A stretch of 64,000 nucleotides of DNA, taken from the NCBI GenBank assembly GCA_017484205.1, contig JAFUTO010000018.1, positions 62,001 through 126,000 on the forward strand. Reading direction: 5' to 3'. Shown in pieces: positions 1-8,118 of this stretch. Every line of letters begins with the position of its first letter. Positions within the stretch are counted from its first letter, which is position 1. The stretch is from Bacilli bacterium. Its GTDB lineage: Bacteria; Bacillota_I; Bacilli_A; RF39; UBA660. Position numbers and translations under genes: made by a program. The notes below the pieces were generated by a model. It was not told the origin of the DNA. It saw nothing but the letters and a program-made list of their open reading frames with translations, and did not search any database.

Positions 1-441
1 GGATCTTGATAATGCTACTGGAACTGTATAATGTTGAATTAATATTTCCAAACTTTTTAAGTAATAAGGTAACATTTGATCTATTTGGTGCAAATTTGCC
101 TTATAATAATTTTTTAAACTTGTATATGAACTTTTGAATACAATATATCCACCAGCTAAAGCTATTAAAGCATATACAAATTTAAAATTTTGTAAGAACA
201 AAAATATTAAAGCAACAATAGTTATTAAACCATTTCTTACTCTTTGGCCATATAGTTTATTAACATCTAAATCGCCTGTTTTATATTTAATACTCAATAA
301 GAATTCATAATCATCTTCTTTTAAGAACATGAAATAAGGTTGAGTTTCATATATGAATTTATTTAAATCAATTCTTTTGTTATACCACATTACAAATAGT
401 ATCAATGCAGTAATAATTATAAACATTATTCCTATACTCAT
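1..441 (-). CDS. TadC-like type II secretion system F-domain membrane protein (partial)
   Basis: The first 147 codons of a minus-strand gene that runs off the left edge. It starts at ATG 441, sharing one base (TAATG) with the stop of the preceding gene. Visible are an N-terminal membrane segment (about residues 3-19) and another hydrophobic hairpin around residues 77-105, followed by an amphipathic stretch beginning HQIDQMLPYYLKSLEIL, which resembles the start of a T2SSF domain. Tad operons normally carry two such inner-membrane platform proteins in tandem, TadB then TadC; its position directly after the TadB-like gene makes TadC the likely identity. The C-terminal T2SSF domain lies outside the window, so the assignment rests largely on context. 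Confidence 0.6.
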   Translation of the reverse strand, partial: MSIGIMFIIITALILFVMWYNKRIDLNKFIYETQPYFMFLKEDDYEFLLSIKYKTGDLDVNKLYGQRVRNGLITIVALIFLFLQNFKFVYALIALAGGYIVFKSSYTSLKNYYKANLHQIDQMLPYYLKSLEILIQHYTVPVALSRS

Positions 442-1346
442 TACTCTTCACCTACATTCTCATTATAATATTTTTCACCACTTAGGATGAAGAATGTGTT
501 TAACATTACAACAACATGTAGAAGTATTTGTACTAACACATTTTCTAATAATTTAATATAAGAGTCAACACCTACCATCATTTGAACTAACATTATCATT
601 AAATATAAGACAATACCAAATTGTAAGAATTTTTTGTGGAATGCAGCTCTATCCATTCTATCACGATAAACTCCTTCAACTAATTGGTCAATATCCAATG
701 ACATGTTTTCAAGTGGTCCTGATGCATCTTTAGAACCTTCATTTGTTATTTGCAAGAATAATTGGTGCATATTTCTAACCATATAATAATCATACTTATT
801 GTTCATATAAGATAATGATTCATCTATAGAACCATTCTGCATTGCTAAATCTAGCATTACTTTAACATCAGCCTTAACTGGATCTTCTAAAACTCCTGAT
901 TCATATACACCTTCAAGTGATTTAACAAATGATTGAGTTGTTGCAAATTCCATTATTGTATTTGTAGTATATACTTGTATTTGTTCAAATAAGAACTCAC
1001 TATATACTCTCTTACACCTTAAATATGATAAATAAGGAATAGTAGATATAGCGATTATTATATATACTATACATATAATTAAGTTATAAAAATATAAATA
1101 TGAAATTACACCTGCACCTGCTCCAAAAGCAACTATTTGGACTATATATTGTCTAGGTGTAAAATCTTGGCCTAAATCTTTAACCTTTTCACGGATTACC
1201 TTATATGAGAATGGTGCATATTTATCATATATACTTTTACTTTGCCTAACGATAAATTTATATACACCCTCTTTACTGTTTCTTCTATATAATATTAGAA
1301 ATATTAATATTAAAGTTACAAGTAAAAACGTCGTCAAAGGTGCCAT
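441..1346 (-). CDS. TadB-like type II secretion system F-domain protein
   Basis: A 301-residue polytopic protein: N-terminal TM about residues 3-20, a TM pair about 70-110, a cytoplasmic T2SSF-like helical domain about 115-235 (containing FVKSLEGVYESG and MHQLFLQITNEG), and two C-terminal TMs about 240-290. This is the layout of TadB, the inner-membrane platform that couples the ATPase to pilus or pseudopilus assembly. It lies 11 bp after the TadA-like ATPase gene and overlaps the next gene by one base, so it sits within one operon. Size is normal for TadB (about 300). The family call comes from topology and context; no residue-level signature was checked. Confidence 0.7.
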   Translation of the reverse strand: MAPLTTFLLVTLILIFLILYRRNSKEGVYKFIVRQSKSIYDKYAPFSYKVIREKVKDLGQDFTPRQYIVQIVAFGAGAGVISYLYFYNLIICIVYIIIAISTIPYLSYLRCKRVYSEFLFEQIQVYTTNTIMEFATTQSFVKSLEGVYESGVLEDPVKADVKVMLDLAMQNGSIDESLSYMNNKYDYYMVRNMHQLFLQITNEGSKDASGPLENMSLDIDQLVEGVYRDRMDRAAFHKKFLQFGIVLYLMIMLVQMMVGVDSYIKLLENVLVQILLHVVVMLNTFFILSGEKYYNENVGEE

Positions 1347-1357
1347 ACTATCCCTCC

Positions 1358-2776
1358 TTACCCATTATTTGTTTGATTCACTACACCTGGCGTTGCCGGT
1401 GTTACCGGTGCCACTGGAGTAGGATTTGGTGTTGGAGTTGTTCCAACACTTGGCGTACTCGTAGTTGGAGTACTTGGAGTGCTAACTGGAGTAACTGTTG
1501 GAGTTACTGGAGTTGCACTTGTAGTTTGCGCTACTGTAGATGTTTGTGGCGCTACTGGAGTTACTGGTTTTTGAACTGGTGTTGGAGTTGGAACTACTGG
1601 TTTTTCAGCAGTCACTGCTTCAGGTTTCTTTTCTTCAGCAGGTTTTTCTTCTCCTGACACTTGAGCTTTTTCAAATTTAGCTCCATTTGGTAACTCTGGT
1701 GCCTCATCATCTATAGTATTAGTTTCTTGAATTGGAGGCAAAGTTATACCTTGTGCATCCAAATAATCAATTAAATATTTTGTTGGATTACTTCTAATCA
1801 TTCTACCATCTGATGTTTTACGATATATCAAATGACTTTTTGGTACATTGTTTTCATCAACATAGAATTCTGAAATATCCGCGATTTCTCTTTTAAATTT
1901 CTTTGTTACTTTATCTTGTCTACCTCTTATACATACACCTAATTGAATATATCTATATACAGTTGTTAAGAATTGCGTAACATCTTGACTTGTTTCCATC
2001 AAACTGTATAGACGCATAGGAATTGATGCTGATTTATCAGCATGGATTGTTGATAAGATAAAGTGTCCTGATGAAATAGAGTTTCTGACAGCTGTAACAG
2101 CTTCAGCACTTCTGACCTCGGATAGTAATATCCATATAGGGTTTTGACGCATACAAGCAACTAATACATCACTATAAGAAGCAATATTATTAGTTTTCAA
2201 TGTAACTATATCTCTATGAGGAAAAATTCTATCCAAGTGAAGTTCTAGAGTATCCTCTATTGTAATGATTTTTTCATTTTCATTAGTTTTAGAAGCTAAG
2301 TATTTAACAAACTCTGTTTTACCAGAACCAGTTTCTCCACAAACTAGAATATTACAATGACCTTGTACACATGTAATTAAGAAATCATGAATATCCTCTG
2401 TAATATAATCTTCATTTAATAATTTTTGTTTCTCTAATCTGATTTTTGCTGGTGTCTTACGAATAACGCAGGCAATACCATTTTTAGAGATTGAATCATG
2501 TATGAAGTTCATACGTAATTCAGCACTTTCACTATCCAGCATTGGATGAGCCATATTAAATGTCTTACCCATTGCATTTGAACATTGGAAAGCTAATTTT
2601 TCCATAAATGCATTGTTTATGTTAGGGTTTTCTACACGATAATTACCTTGAGATAATGTTTTTAAGTGTATTTGACTTTGTGAATATGAAACATCGGTTA
2701 CATCATCGTTATCTAAATACTCTTGTAATGGCCCAAAATCTAGTTGGGAGAATACATTTTCATTACTTTCTTCCAT
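1358..2776 (-). CDS. TadA/CpaF-type secretion ATPase with Pro/Thr-rich C-terminal tail
   Basis: A 472-residue VirB11/CpaF-family hexameric ATPase that would power assembly or secretion by the Tad-like machine from the cytoplasmic face. Walker A is GETGSGKT at 147-154. The Asp-box region ITIEDTLELH is at 171-180. The Walker B-like element is WILLSEVRSAEA (about 215-226), where many family members have GE, so Ser replaces the usual Gly. The His box STIHA is at 242-246. The ATPase core ends near residue 365. Residues about 370-472 are low-complexity, rich in Pro, Thr, Val and Glu, then PTPTP-like repeats, which is unusual for a cytoplasmic motor. It lies 8 bp downstream of the CpaB-like gene. 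Confidence 0.88.
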   Translation of the reverse strand: MEESNENVFSQLDFGPLQEYLDNDDVTDVSYSQSQIHLKTLSQGNYRVENPNINNAFMEKLAFQCSNAMGKTFNMAHPMLDSESAELRMNFIHDSISKNGIACVIRKTPAKIRLEKQKLLNEDYITEDIHDFLITCVQGHCNILVCGETGSGKTEFVKYLASKTNENEKIITIEDTLELHLDRIFPHRDIVTLKTNNIASYSDVLVACMRQNPIWILLSEVRSAEAVTAVRNSISSGHFILSTIHADKSASIPMRLYSLMETSQDVTQFLTTVYRYIQLGVCIRGRQDKVTKKFKREIADISEFYVDENNVPKSHLIYRKTSDGRMIRSNPTKYLIDYLDAQGITLPPIQETNTIDDEAPELPNGAKFEKAQVSGEEKPAEEKKPEAVTAEKPVVPTPTPVQKPVTPVAPQTSTVAQTTSATPVTPTVTPVSTPSTPTTSTPSVGTTPTPNPTPVAPVTPATPGVVNQTNNG

Positions 2777-2783
2777 AAGTCAC

Positions 2784-3623
2784 CTACTCTTCTACAGTAG
2801 TATCTTCTTCTTCAGATGGAATAGTTTCCTCTGTAGCCTCATCTAAATCAGAATCAAGTAAGTTAACTGTTCTAGCCTCAATATAATTTTCTAATTCAGC
2901 AATATCTACTTGTAAGTCACCTTGAACAGGTACCATACCTCCATGAGGTACTGGGAATAATTCAACTCCCTCACCTTTTAAGTAAACAGCTTTTCTAAGT
3001 AAAATATGTATTTTTTCAGGAACACCAAATAGCAAGAATGCAGGTGCTTTAGTATCATTTACATCTTCAAATACATTTTTACCTTGTGAATCCTTTACAG
3101 CTAATACTTCAACATTTTCTAATAATCTACCTACCATGATTTGATCATTATCATCTTTAGCTTTCATATAAATATCAATCATATTACCAGGATATATAGA
3201 GTTACCATAAGTAGTTTCTATATTAACAGCAAATTGATAAGGAATATCTCCTTCTTTAACATCAGTAAATACTGAATCTGGTAATGCCTCTTTATTAACC
3301 AATATACCATTATAGAACATACTACCAGCTGGGATAGTAACGTTTATATTAGTATATTTTCCTATAATATTTGTTGTATTAGTGATTACATCTTCTGATA
3401 CAGCAATTTTAGGCACTTTAATACGTGATATCATATCACTAGTTATTTCAGTTCTAGGTTGAATAGTTGCCTTAGCTACAGGAACTGAAACAGGGTTAAC
3501 AGAACTATTAATTTGGCTTTGATATCCCCAATATAATAATCCTAAAATTATGATTACGGCAATAACTGTAACTATATTTTTATTACCTATAAATCTTTTT
3601 AATCCAATTAATATATTATTCAT
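2784..3623 (-). CDS. CpaB/RcpC-like SAF-domain pilus assembly protein
   Basis: A 279-residue protein with one N-terminal TM (about residues 17-34), then a SAF-type domain (about 45-115: VPVAKATIQPRTEITSDMIS, a typical SAF opening) and a second extracytoplasmic domain (about 125-230). The tail is acidic (Glu/Thr-rich, about 250-279). CpaB/RcpC proteins of Tad systems have this order and are thought to act at the cell envelope during Flp pilus export. It lies between the pilin-like gene and the ATPase with short spacers, as expected for a Tad operon. The start is supported by an AAAGGAA-type Shine-Dalgarno sequence upstream of the ATG. Confidence 0.75.
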   Translation of the reverse strand: MNNILIGLKRFIGNKNIVTVIAVIIILGLLYWGYQSQINSSVNPVSVPVAKATIQPRTEITSDMISRIKVPKIAVSEDVITNTTNIIGKYTNINVTIPAGSMFYNGILVNKEALPDSVFTDVKEGDIPYQFAVNIETTYGNSIYPGNMIDIYMKAKDDNDQIMVGRLLENVEVLAVKDSQGKNVFEDVNDTKAPAFLLFGVPEKIHILLRKAVYLKGEGVELFPVPHGGMVPVQGDLQVDIAELENYIEARTVNLLDSDLDEATEETIPSEEEDTTVEE

Positions 3624-3639
3624 ATCTTTTTATTCCTTT

Positions 3640-4047
3640 CTAATATGGTGTTTCCAATATAGCATCAAGTTTATTATCTAATCGAAAACTAACATTTTCA
3701 CTTTTTAAGAAGTTCATGCCACCAACATGAGTTTTTACTTTCAAACTGACTTTAGGTGGGTATTCATTTACATCATAAATACTTATAGTATATTTTTTGC
3801 CTAATGATGCATTTTCAGCAAATCTTCTTAAGAAGTTTTCAACAAATTTTTCTCTATCTATTTGTATTATACCTTTATCACGGTAAGCAATCAAATCAAC
3901 TGCATCAATCATTGCGCCTTCTGTACATTCCATCATAAGGTTAAAATTGTGTTCGTCAGTTGTTGTTATATCTTGAAAAAAGTATATCAAGAATAAACAA
4001 GCTATTCCCATTAAAATGATAAATACACCCCAAAACGATTCTTTCAT
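3640..4047 (-). CDS. Small single-TM pilin- or TadE-like protein
   Basis: A 135-residue protein beginning MKESFWGVFIILMGIACLF, i.e. one N-terminal TM (about residues 5-25) that continues into an amphipathic helix (about 30-60), then a small alpha/beta domain ending RLDNKLDAILETPY. This shape, hydrophobic N-terminal helix first and globular domain after, matches pseudopilins or TadE/F-like minor components, but no clear prepilin peptidase site (Gly before a hydrophobic stretch with Glu at +5) is present. It sits 12 bp after the giant exoprotein gene and 16 bp before the CpaB-like gene. I recall similar short proteins of unknown function beside Tad genes in uncultured Bacilli. Function inferred from topology and context only. 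Confidence 0.5.
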   Translation of the reverse strand: MKESFWGVFIILMGIACLFLIYFFQDITTTDEHNFNLMMECTEGAMIDAVDLIAYRDKGIIQIDREKFVENFLRRFAENASLGKKYTISIYDVNEYPPKVSLKVKTHVGGMNFLKSENVSFRLDNKLDAILETPY

Positions 4048-4059
4048 TTTAACCTCCTT

Positions 4060-7000
4060 CTAATACCTACAGGCATTCCAATCATTGTCATTACTTTTTC
4101 GTGACCAACCATAGCATGTTCCAGTAGCATCTTGGAAATATATTCCATTATTATTACTTGATAAGAATGTACTAGAACAATACTCACCATTTTTACATTC
4201 TAGTGTATCATAATCTGCATAATTATATTCTTGTTCTTTATTATAATTTCTAATAGCTCTTATATTATTAGCACCTAATACAAATTCATACATAGGAGTT
4301 TTCTTATATACTTCTTCTGTAGTTACACCTCTATTTTTTGTAATAAACGCATATGTTTTAGTAACAAAACTTCCATTTCTATCTATAACATTTCCATTCC
4401 AGTTACTACCAGGAGTTCTACCATCTTCGCCATTTTTTTGAACGCCATGTTCACCAGGGAACGGGTTATCTAGTGATATCGGTCTATATATTATGTTAAA
4501 TCCATGGTTATTAGGATCCAGACCTTCTTCCACTACACCACAGGTGTTAGTCTCACAACATGCATCAGGACATTTTTTAATTAAAACATCAACATAATAT
4601 TCACATTTATAATCAACACTTGGATTTATTGTAACCTTATTTCTAAAGTCTCCTCTACCTGTTGGTATTGAACTACTACAAGTTCCACTTAATCCACCTT
4701 TTGCAAGTTGTGTAAATTTATTACTATCACCAAATAGTTTTACTTGAGCAGAACTATCATAATAGAATGAGTAGTAATATGTATATTTACCTTCATCACT
4801 ATCAAAACTAATAGGTAAAGTAGGATATCCAAAGTCCTTATATGGTTCAACATATTGAGCTTCACCTTCAGTATTATATGATCTACCATTTTTAGACATA
4901 TATCTATATGTATCAAATTCTAAAGTATATGTATACTCTTTTTCAGTAATTTGAACAACGTAATCATTTACTGGATAATAGAAGTCTTTTGCTACACACT
5001 GTTGATAATTACCTTTACAGTCCCATTTGGATGTAAGGTATTTAGCACCATATGCAGTTTGAGTTGCAGGACTAGATACTTGTTCTTGTAAACTATAATC
5101 TTTATAATATGCTGTTTGAGAATTCTTTTTCACATCTTTAGATAGAAGATGTGTAACATCTGAATAGTGTTGTTCACCATACGTAAACGTAAGATCTGGG
5201 TCGAAATCATCGTAATCTCTTTGAAAGTTATTACATTGCATTATCCATTTGATATATTGTTCACGCAAATTATACAATCTTCGATATTCTCTTGCAGTCG
5301 AATGTTTTTCATTCCATACGCGATTTCTCTCAGGCCAATAATTTGAATGACGCCAAGAGGTACCCTCGTTAGTATCATAATACCTAGATTCTCCAAAATA
5401 ACCATTTTTTTCGAAAGATGCATAATGATATTTTTTGATATATGTTGGTCCAAGATGATCATCTTTCCATACTTGGCAATTGCTTAAACTAGTTTTATTA
5501 TCACATGTTTTTTCTTCTTTTCCGTACGTTTCTTCGTTGCGTTTAGAATATCCATCAGAACAAGTAGCAGATATGCCTTCATATTCCCACTGTTCATTTC
5601 CATCTTCATCTGTATAACTACGTTTGCAGCCCCATCTATTATTTTGAACCCAGTCTCCGCCTAATCTTGAAGAACATTCTGTTGTTTCGTGATAAGTATC
5701 ATACATATTTTTTACACAATCATATTCCACATGAGCATTAGTATAGTCATATCCATCACCAGAAGTTTTTGTGCAGTTGAAAGTCGTCATTGTTGCATTT
5801 TCCCATTCAGTGCAACTGCATATAGACGTCGATTTAACTTTTTCCCAAGTTTTGCAATCATTTTGTGAATGTCCTAGTTCTTCAGTTTTATATATTTTTT
5901 CATCGCTTTGCGCGTCTAGAAATGCTTGAAGTTGTGCTTCTGCATTTTGCCATGCATCATAAGCAACTTTTAATTCTGCATTTACTTTTTCATAATCTTT
6001 TTCAAATTGTTTCCAATTAATATTTGCATTTGCTGTAGTACCATCTTTAGAAGCAGTTCTACATGTACTGACACCAGTCATACGACCTGGATCCAATACA
6101 TATACGCTTTCATCAGTATCAAATTTATAGTCTTCTGCACCTTCTATTGCAATTTTAGTTCCAGAAAGTACAGTAAATGGCCCAGAAAAACTATAATTAA
6201 CTTCTTCTCTACAAGCTACTGTACAATATGGATTAGAAGAAAATTCATAACTTGCTAATTCATCAACATTATAGAATTTACCAGCATAAGTATCGGAAGG
6301 AGCATCATATTGTTTAAATATACAAGCCCATTCCGCAAGAGAACCTCCTATATCCCCAATATCATTAACATATCCTTCTGAAGAAGCATTACAATCTGTT
6401 GCAAATTCAGATGTTGGACATATTGAACATGTATTAGGAGGACATGTATTAGTCAAAGGATCATAATTTGGCATTCCAGGTCCACAATCAGGAAGTTTGC
6501 CTTCTTCTTCCGGGCAATCTGGTCGTCCTTCGCAACATTTACCTAACCAAAAGTGAGCAGCTGCCCAACCTTCATTTGAGGAAATAACTTTAGCCCTAGT
6601 AGGTGTGCCAGATACAACTGATAAACCGGCCGTAGGTTTATCAGTAACTCTTAAATATCGAGCCGCATTTTGAAAGTTTGAAGCCGCAGTTTGATCAGCC
6701 ATTTTAAACACTTCCGTTACCGTTCCATAATACGCTTGTTCCATACAACTTGTATCAGTATTTTTAAAGAACATCAAAGGTTCAAACAAAACATAATGTC
6801 CAAAGAAAGAGTCATTTGAAAAATTAGTTGTGTTATACCCAAGCAAATTTAATAACCAAATCGTTTCAGCTGAAGTTGGTGAAAGCATAGTAGATTCTAC
6901 ATATGCCCTTAGCTTTTCATAGCTACGGCCAGACATACCTTGCCAATATACTAGAGATATGGTCCCGTTAAAATGTGTAGCTAAACCAGCGCCATTAAGT

Positions 7001-7410
7001 ACTTCATTTTTATAATATGTTCCTCCAGAAGTATACCATTTGACAGTACTACTTGTACTTGCCAAACCATCACCTGATTTTCCATCAACTAAGTTAAAAG
7101 AAGAATGAGTCCAGCTTAAATCTACAGATTTAGTTCCAGCAACTCTATTACCACTACCATCAACTACAGTAGCTCTAACACCTTGAAAAGATGTATTATA
7201 ACTTACTCCACCAACTTTAAAGTTTTCATTACCATGTTGACAGCCTGCGTTAACCTTTCCCTTAGTACTATTGCCGTCGCTACCGCTAAAGTTCGCACCT
7301 CCAAGACTACAATTATAACCTGCGCATCCACCCGCCTTAACATTAACAGTACCATTAAAGCTTATAGCCATAGCAAGCATTATTAATAGCAATAATATTT
7401 TTTTCTTCAT
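4060..7410 (-). CDS. Giant cysteine-rich secreted protein of the Tad-like operon
   Basis: A 1116-residue exoprotein with a clear signal peptide (MKKKILLLLIMLAMAISF followed by small residues, cleavage near residue 26). It has about 40 cysteines, many in close pairs (KCC, CCET, CPPNTC, SICSC), and is rich in Tyr, Asn, Ser and Gly. There is no internal TM or LPXTG-type anchor; the chain ends in ACRY. A short Ala/Glu-rich coiled coil (about residues 475-515) splits the protein into an N-terminal part with Pro/Cys-rich linkers and a very Tyr-, Trp- and Cys-rich C-terminal part. I recognise no family. Its place inside the Tad-like operon, next to a membrane-anchored exoprotein, suggests a surface or pilus-associated adhesin or tip protein; this is inference. 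Disulfides are expected from the cysteine content. Confidence 0.8.
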   Translation of the reverse strand: MKKKILLLLIMLAMAISFNGTVNVKAGGCAGYNCSLGGANFSGSDGNSTKGKVNAGCQHGNENFKVGGVSYNTSFQGVRATVVDGSGNRVAGTKSVDLSWTHSSFNLVDGKSGDGLASTSSTVKWYTSGGTYYKNEVLNGAGLATHFNGTISLVYWQGMSGRSYEKLRAYVESTMLSPTSAETIWLLNLLGYNTTNFSNDSFFGHYVLFEPLMFFKNTDTSCMEQAYYGTVTEVFKMADQTAASNFQNAARYLRVTDKPTAGLSVVSGTPTRAKVISSNEGWAAAHFWLGKCCEGRPDCPEEEGKLPDCGPGMPNYDPLTNTCPPNTCSICPTSEFATDCNASSEGYVNDIGDIGGSLAEWACIFKQYDAPSDTYAGKFYNVDELASYEFSSNPYCTVACREEVNYSFSGPFTVLSGTKIAIEGAEDYKFDTDESVYVLDPGRMTGVSTCRTASKDGTTANANINWKQFEKDYEKVNAELKVAYDAWQNAEAQLQAFLDAQSDEKIYKTEELGHSQNDCKTWEKVKSTSICSCTEWENATMTTFNCTKTSGDGYDYTNAHVEYDCVKNMYDTYHETTECSSRLGGDWVQNNRWGCKRSYTDEDGNEQWEYEGISATCSDGYSKRNEETYGKEEKTCDNKTSLSNCQVWKDDHLGPTYIKKYHYASFEKNGYFGESRYYDTNEGTSWRHSNYWPERNRVWNEKHSTAREYRRLYNLREQYIKWIMQCNNFQRDYDDFDPDLTFTYGEQHYSDVTHLLSKDVKKNSQTAYYKDYSLQEQVSSPATQTAYGAKYLTSKWDCKGNYQQCVAKDFYYPVNDYVVQITEKEYTYTLEFDTYRYMSKNGRSYNTEGEAQYVEPYKDFGYPTLPISFDSDEGKYTYYYSFYYDSSAQVKLFGDSNKFTQLAKGGLSGTCSSSIPTGRGDFRNKVTINPSVDYKCEYYVDVLIKKCPDACCETNTCGVVEEGLDPNNHGFNIIYRPISLDNPFPGEHGVQKNGEDGRTPGSNWNGNVIDRNGSFVTKTYAFITKNRGVTTEEVYKKTPMYEFVLGANNIRAIRNYNKEQEYNYADYDTLECKNGEYCSSTFLSSNNNGIYFQDATGTCYGWSRKSNDNDWNACRY

Positions 7411-7421
7411 AATCTCACCTC

Positions 7422-8069
7422 CTACAAATCAAATGCATTTCTTTTATTTATAATAAATCTAACTCCGAATGTTATAACTAACACTCCGATAATTATATAC
7501 AAATAGTTTTCAAATACAAAATTTGATATATAATCAAATATTGTTGATAAACTTAAATCTTTTTGTTTTTGTTTTTCTTCTTCTGCTTCTTTATATTCAT
7601 TCATTTTCTTTTCAAATTCAGCTCTAGTCATACTTACTTTTTGCCATTTACTACAAATACTATATGATTTACCTTGGCATAAAGGATCATTATAATATTT
7701 ATTGTAATAAGGCAAATTAACATTTTTGACAATCAAACTTTTTGAAAAGCAATCTTCCTTAGATGTATATATTTCAAATTTTACATTAGAACCTGGTTCA
7801 TAACCAGTTAATATAATTTCTTTTTCATTATTATAACGATGTTCTATTTTTTTTGCTGTTTCATATATATATAAATCCTCATTCAAATTAGTTAATGTTA
7901 TATTAAATGTAACTTCACCATTTACTTCTACATAATCATAAGAAGTAGTTACATTGCTAGCTAATTTACGTAATCTTGCTTTTTCAGTATTGCTGCAGAA
8001 ATCAAAGGCCTTAGCAGATGTAGGTAACAATAATATTATAAATAGTAGTAATATTAACTTATCTTTCAT
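7422..8069 (-). CDS. Membrane-anchored extracytoplasmic protein, first gene of the Tad-like operon
   Basis: A 215-residue protein with a signal peptide (residues 1-21, ending SAKA), a beta-rich outer domain (about 35-150) with five cysteines, an Arg/Glu/Lys-rich helix (about 148-170, KKMNEYKEAEEEKQKQK) and a C-terminal TM (about 189-207) with a short basic tail. It would be anchored with its domain outside. The middle contains YYNKYYNDPLC, a Tyr/Cys-rich style shared with the giant protein encoded 11 bp downstream. No family recognised; a docking or chaperone partner of the large exoprotein is a reasonable guess. An extended -10 promoter directly upstream suggests that it opens the operon. 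Confidence 0.7.
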   Translation of the reverse strand: MKDKLILLLFIILLLPTSAKAFDFCSNTEKARLRKLASNVTTSYDYVEVNGEVTFNITLTNLNEDLYIYETAKKIEHRYNNEKEIILTGYEPGSNVKFEIYTSKEDCFSKSLIVKNVNLPYYNKYYNDPLCQGKSYSICSKWQKVSMTRAEFEKKMNEYKEAEEEKQKQKDLSLSTIFDYISNFVFENYLYIIIGVLVITFGVRFIINKRNAFDL

Positions 8070-8089
8070 AGCCTAGCCTCCATTATATT

Positions 8090-8118
8090 ATTATATCATA
8101 CAATTTTCTTTTTGAAAA
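8090..8118 (-). promoter_or_regulatory. Promoter of the Tad-like operon
   Basis: On the minus strand TATAAT (8090-8095) is preceded by TGA, giving an extended -10 element, with a weak -35 TTTTCA 17 bp upstream (8113-8118). It would start transcription about 15 bp before the Shine-Dalgarno sequence of the first operon gene. No other promoter this good was noticed between here and the left edge, which supports a single transcript for the downstream Tad-like genes. Confidence 0.6.

Noticed and set aside
1340-1657. A 105-codon plus-strand open frame with a Cys/Trp-rich sequence
   Set aside because: It is the antisense of the Pro/Thr-rich TadA tail; codon bias of the real gene creates it, and no ribosome binding site or promoter fits.
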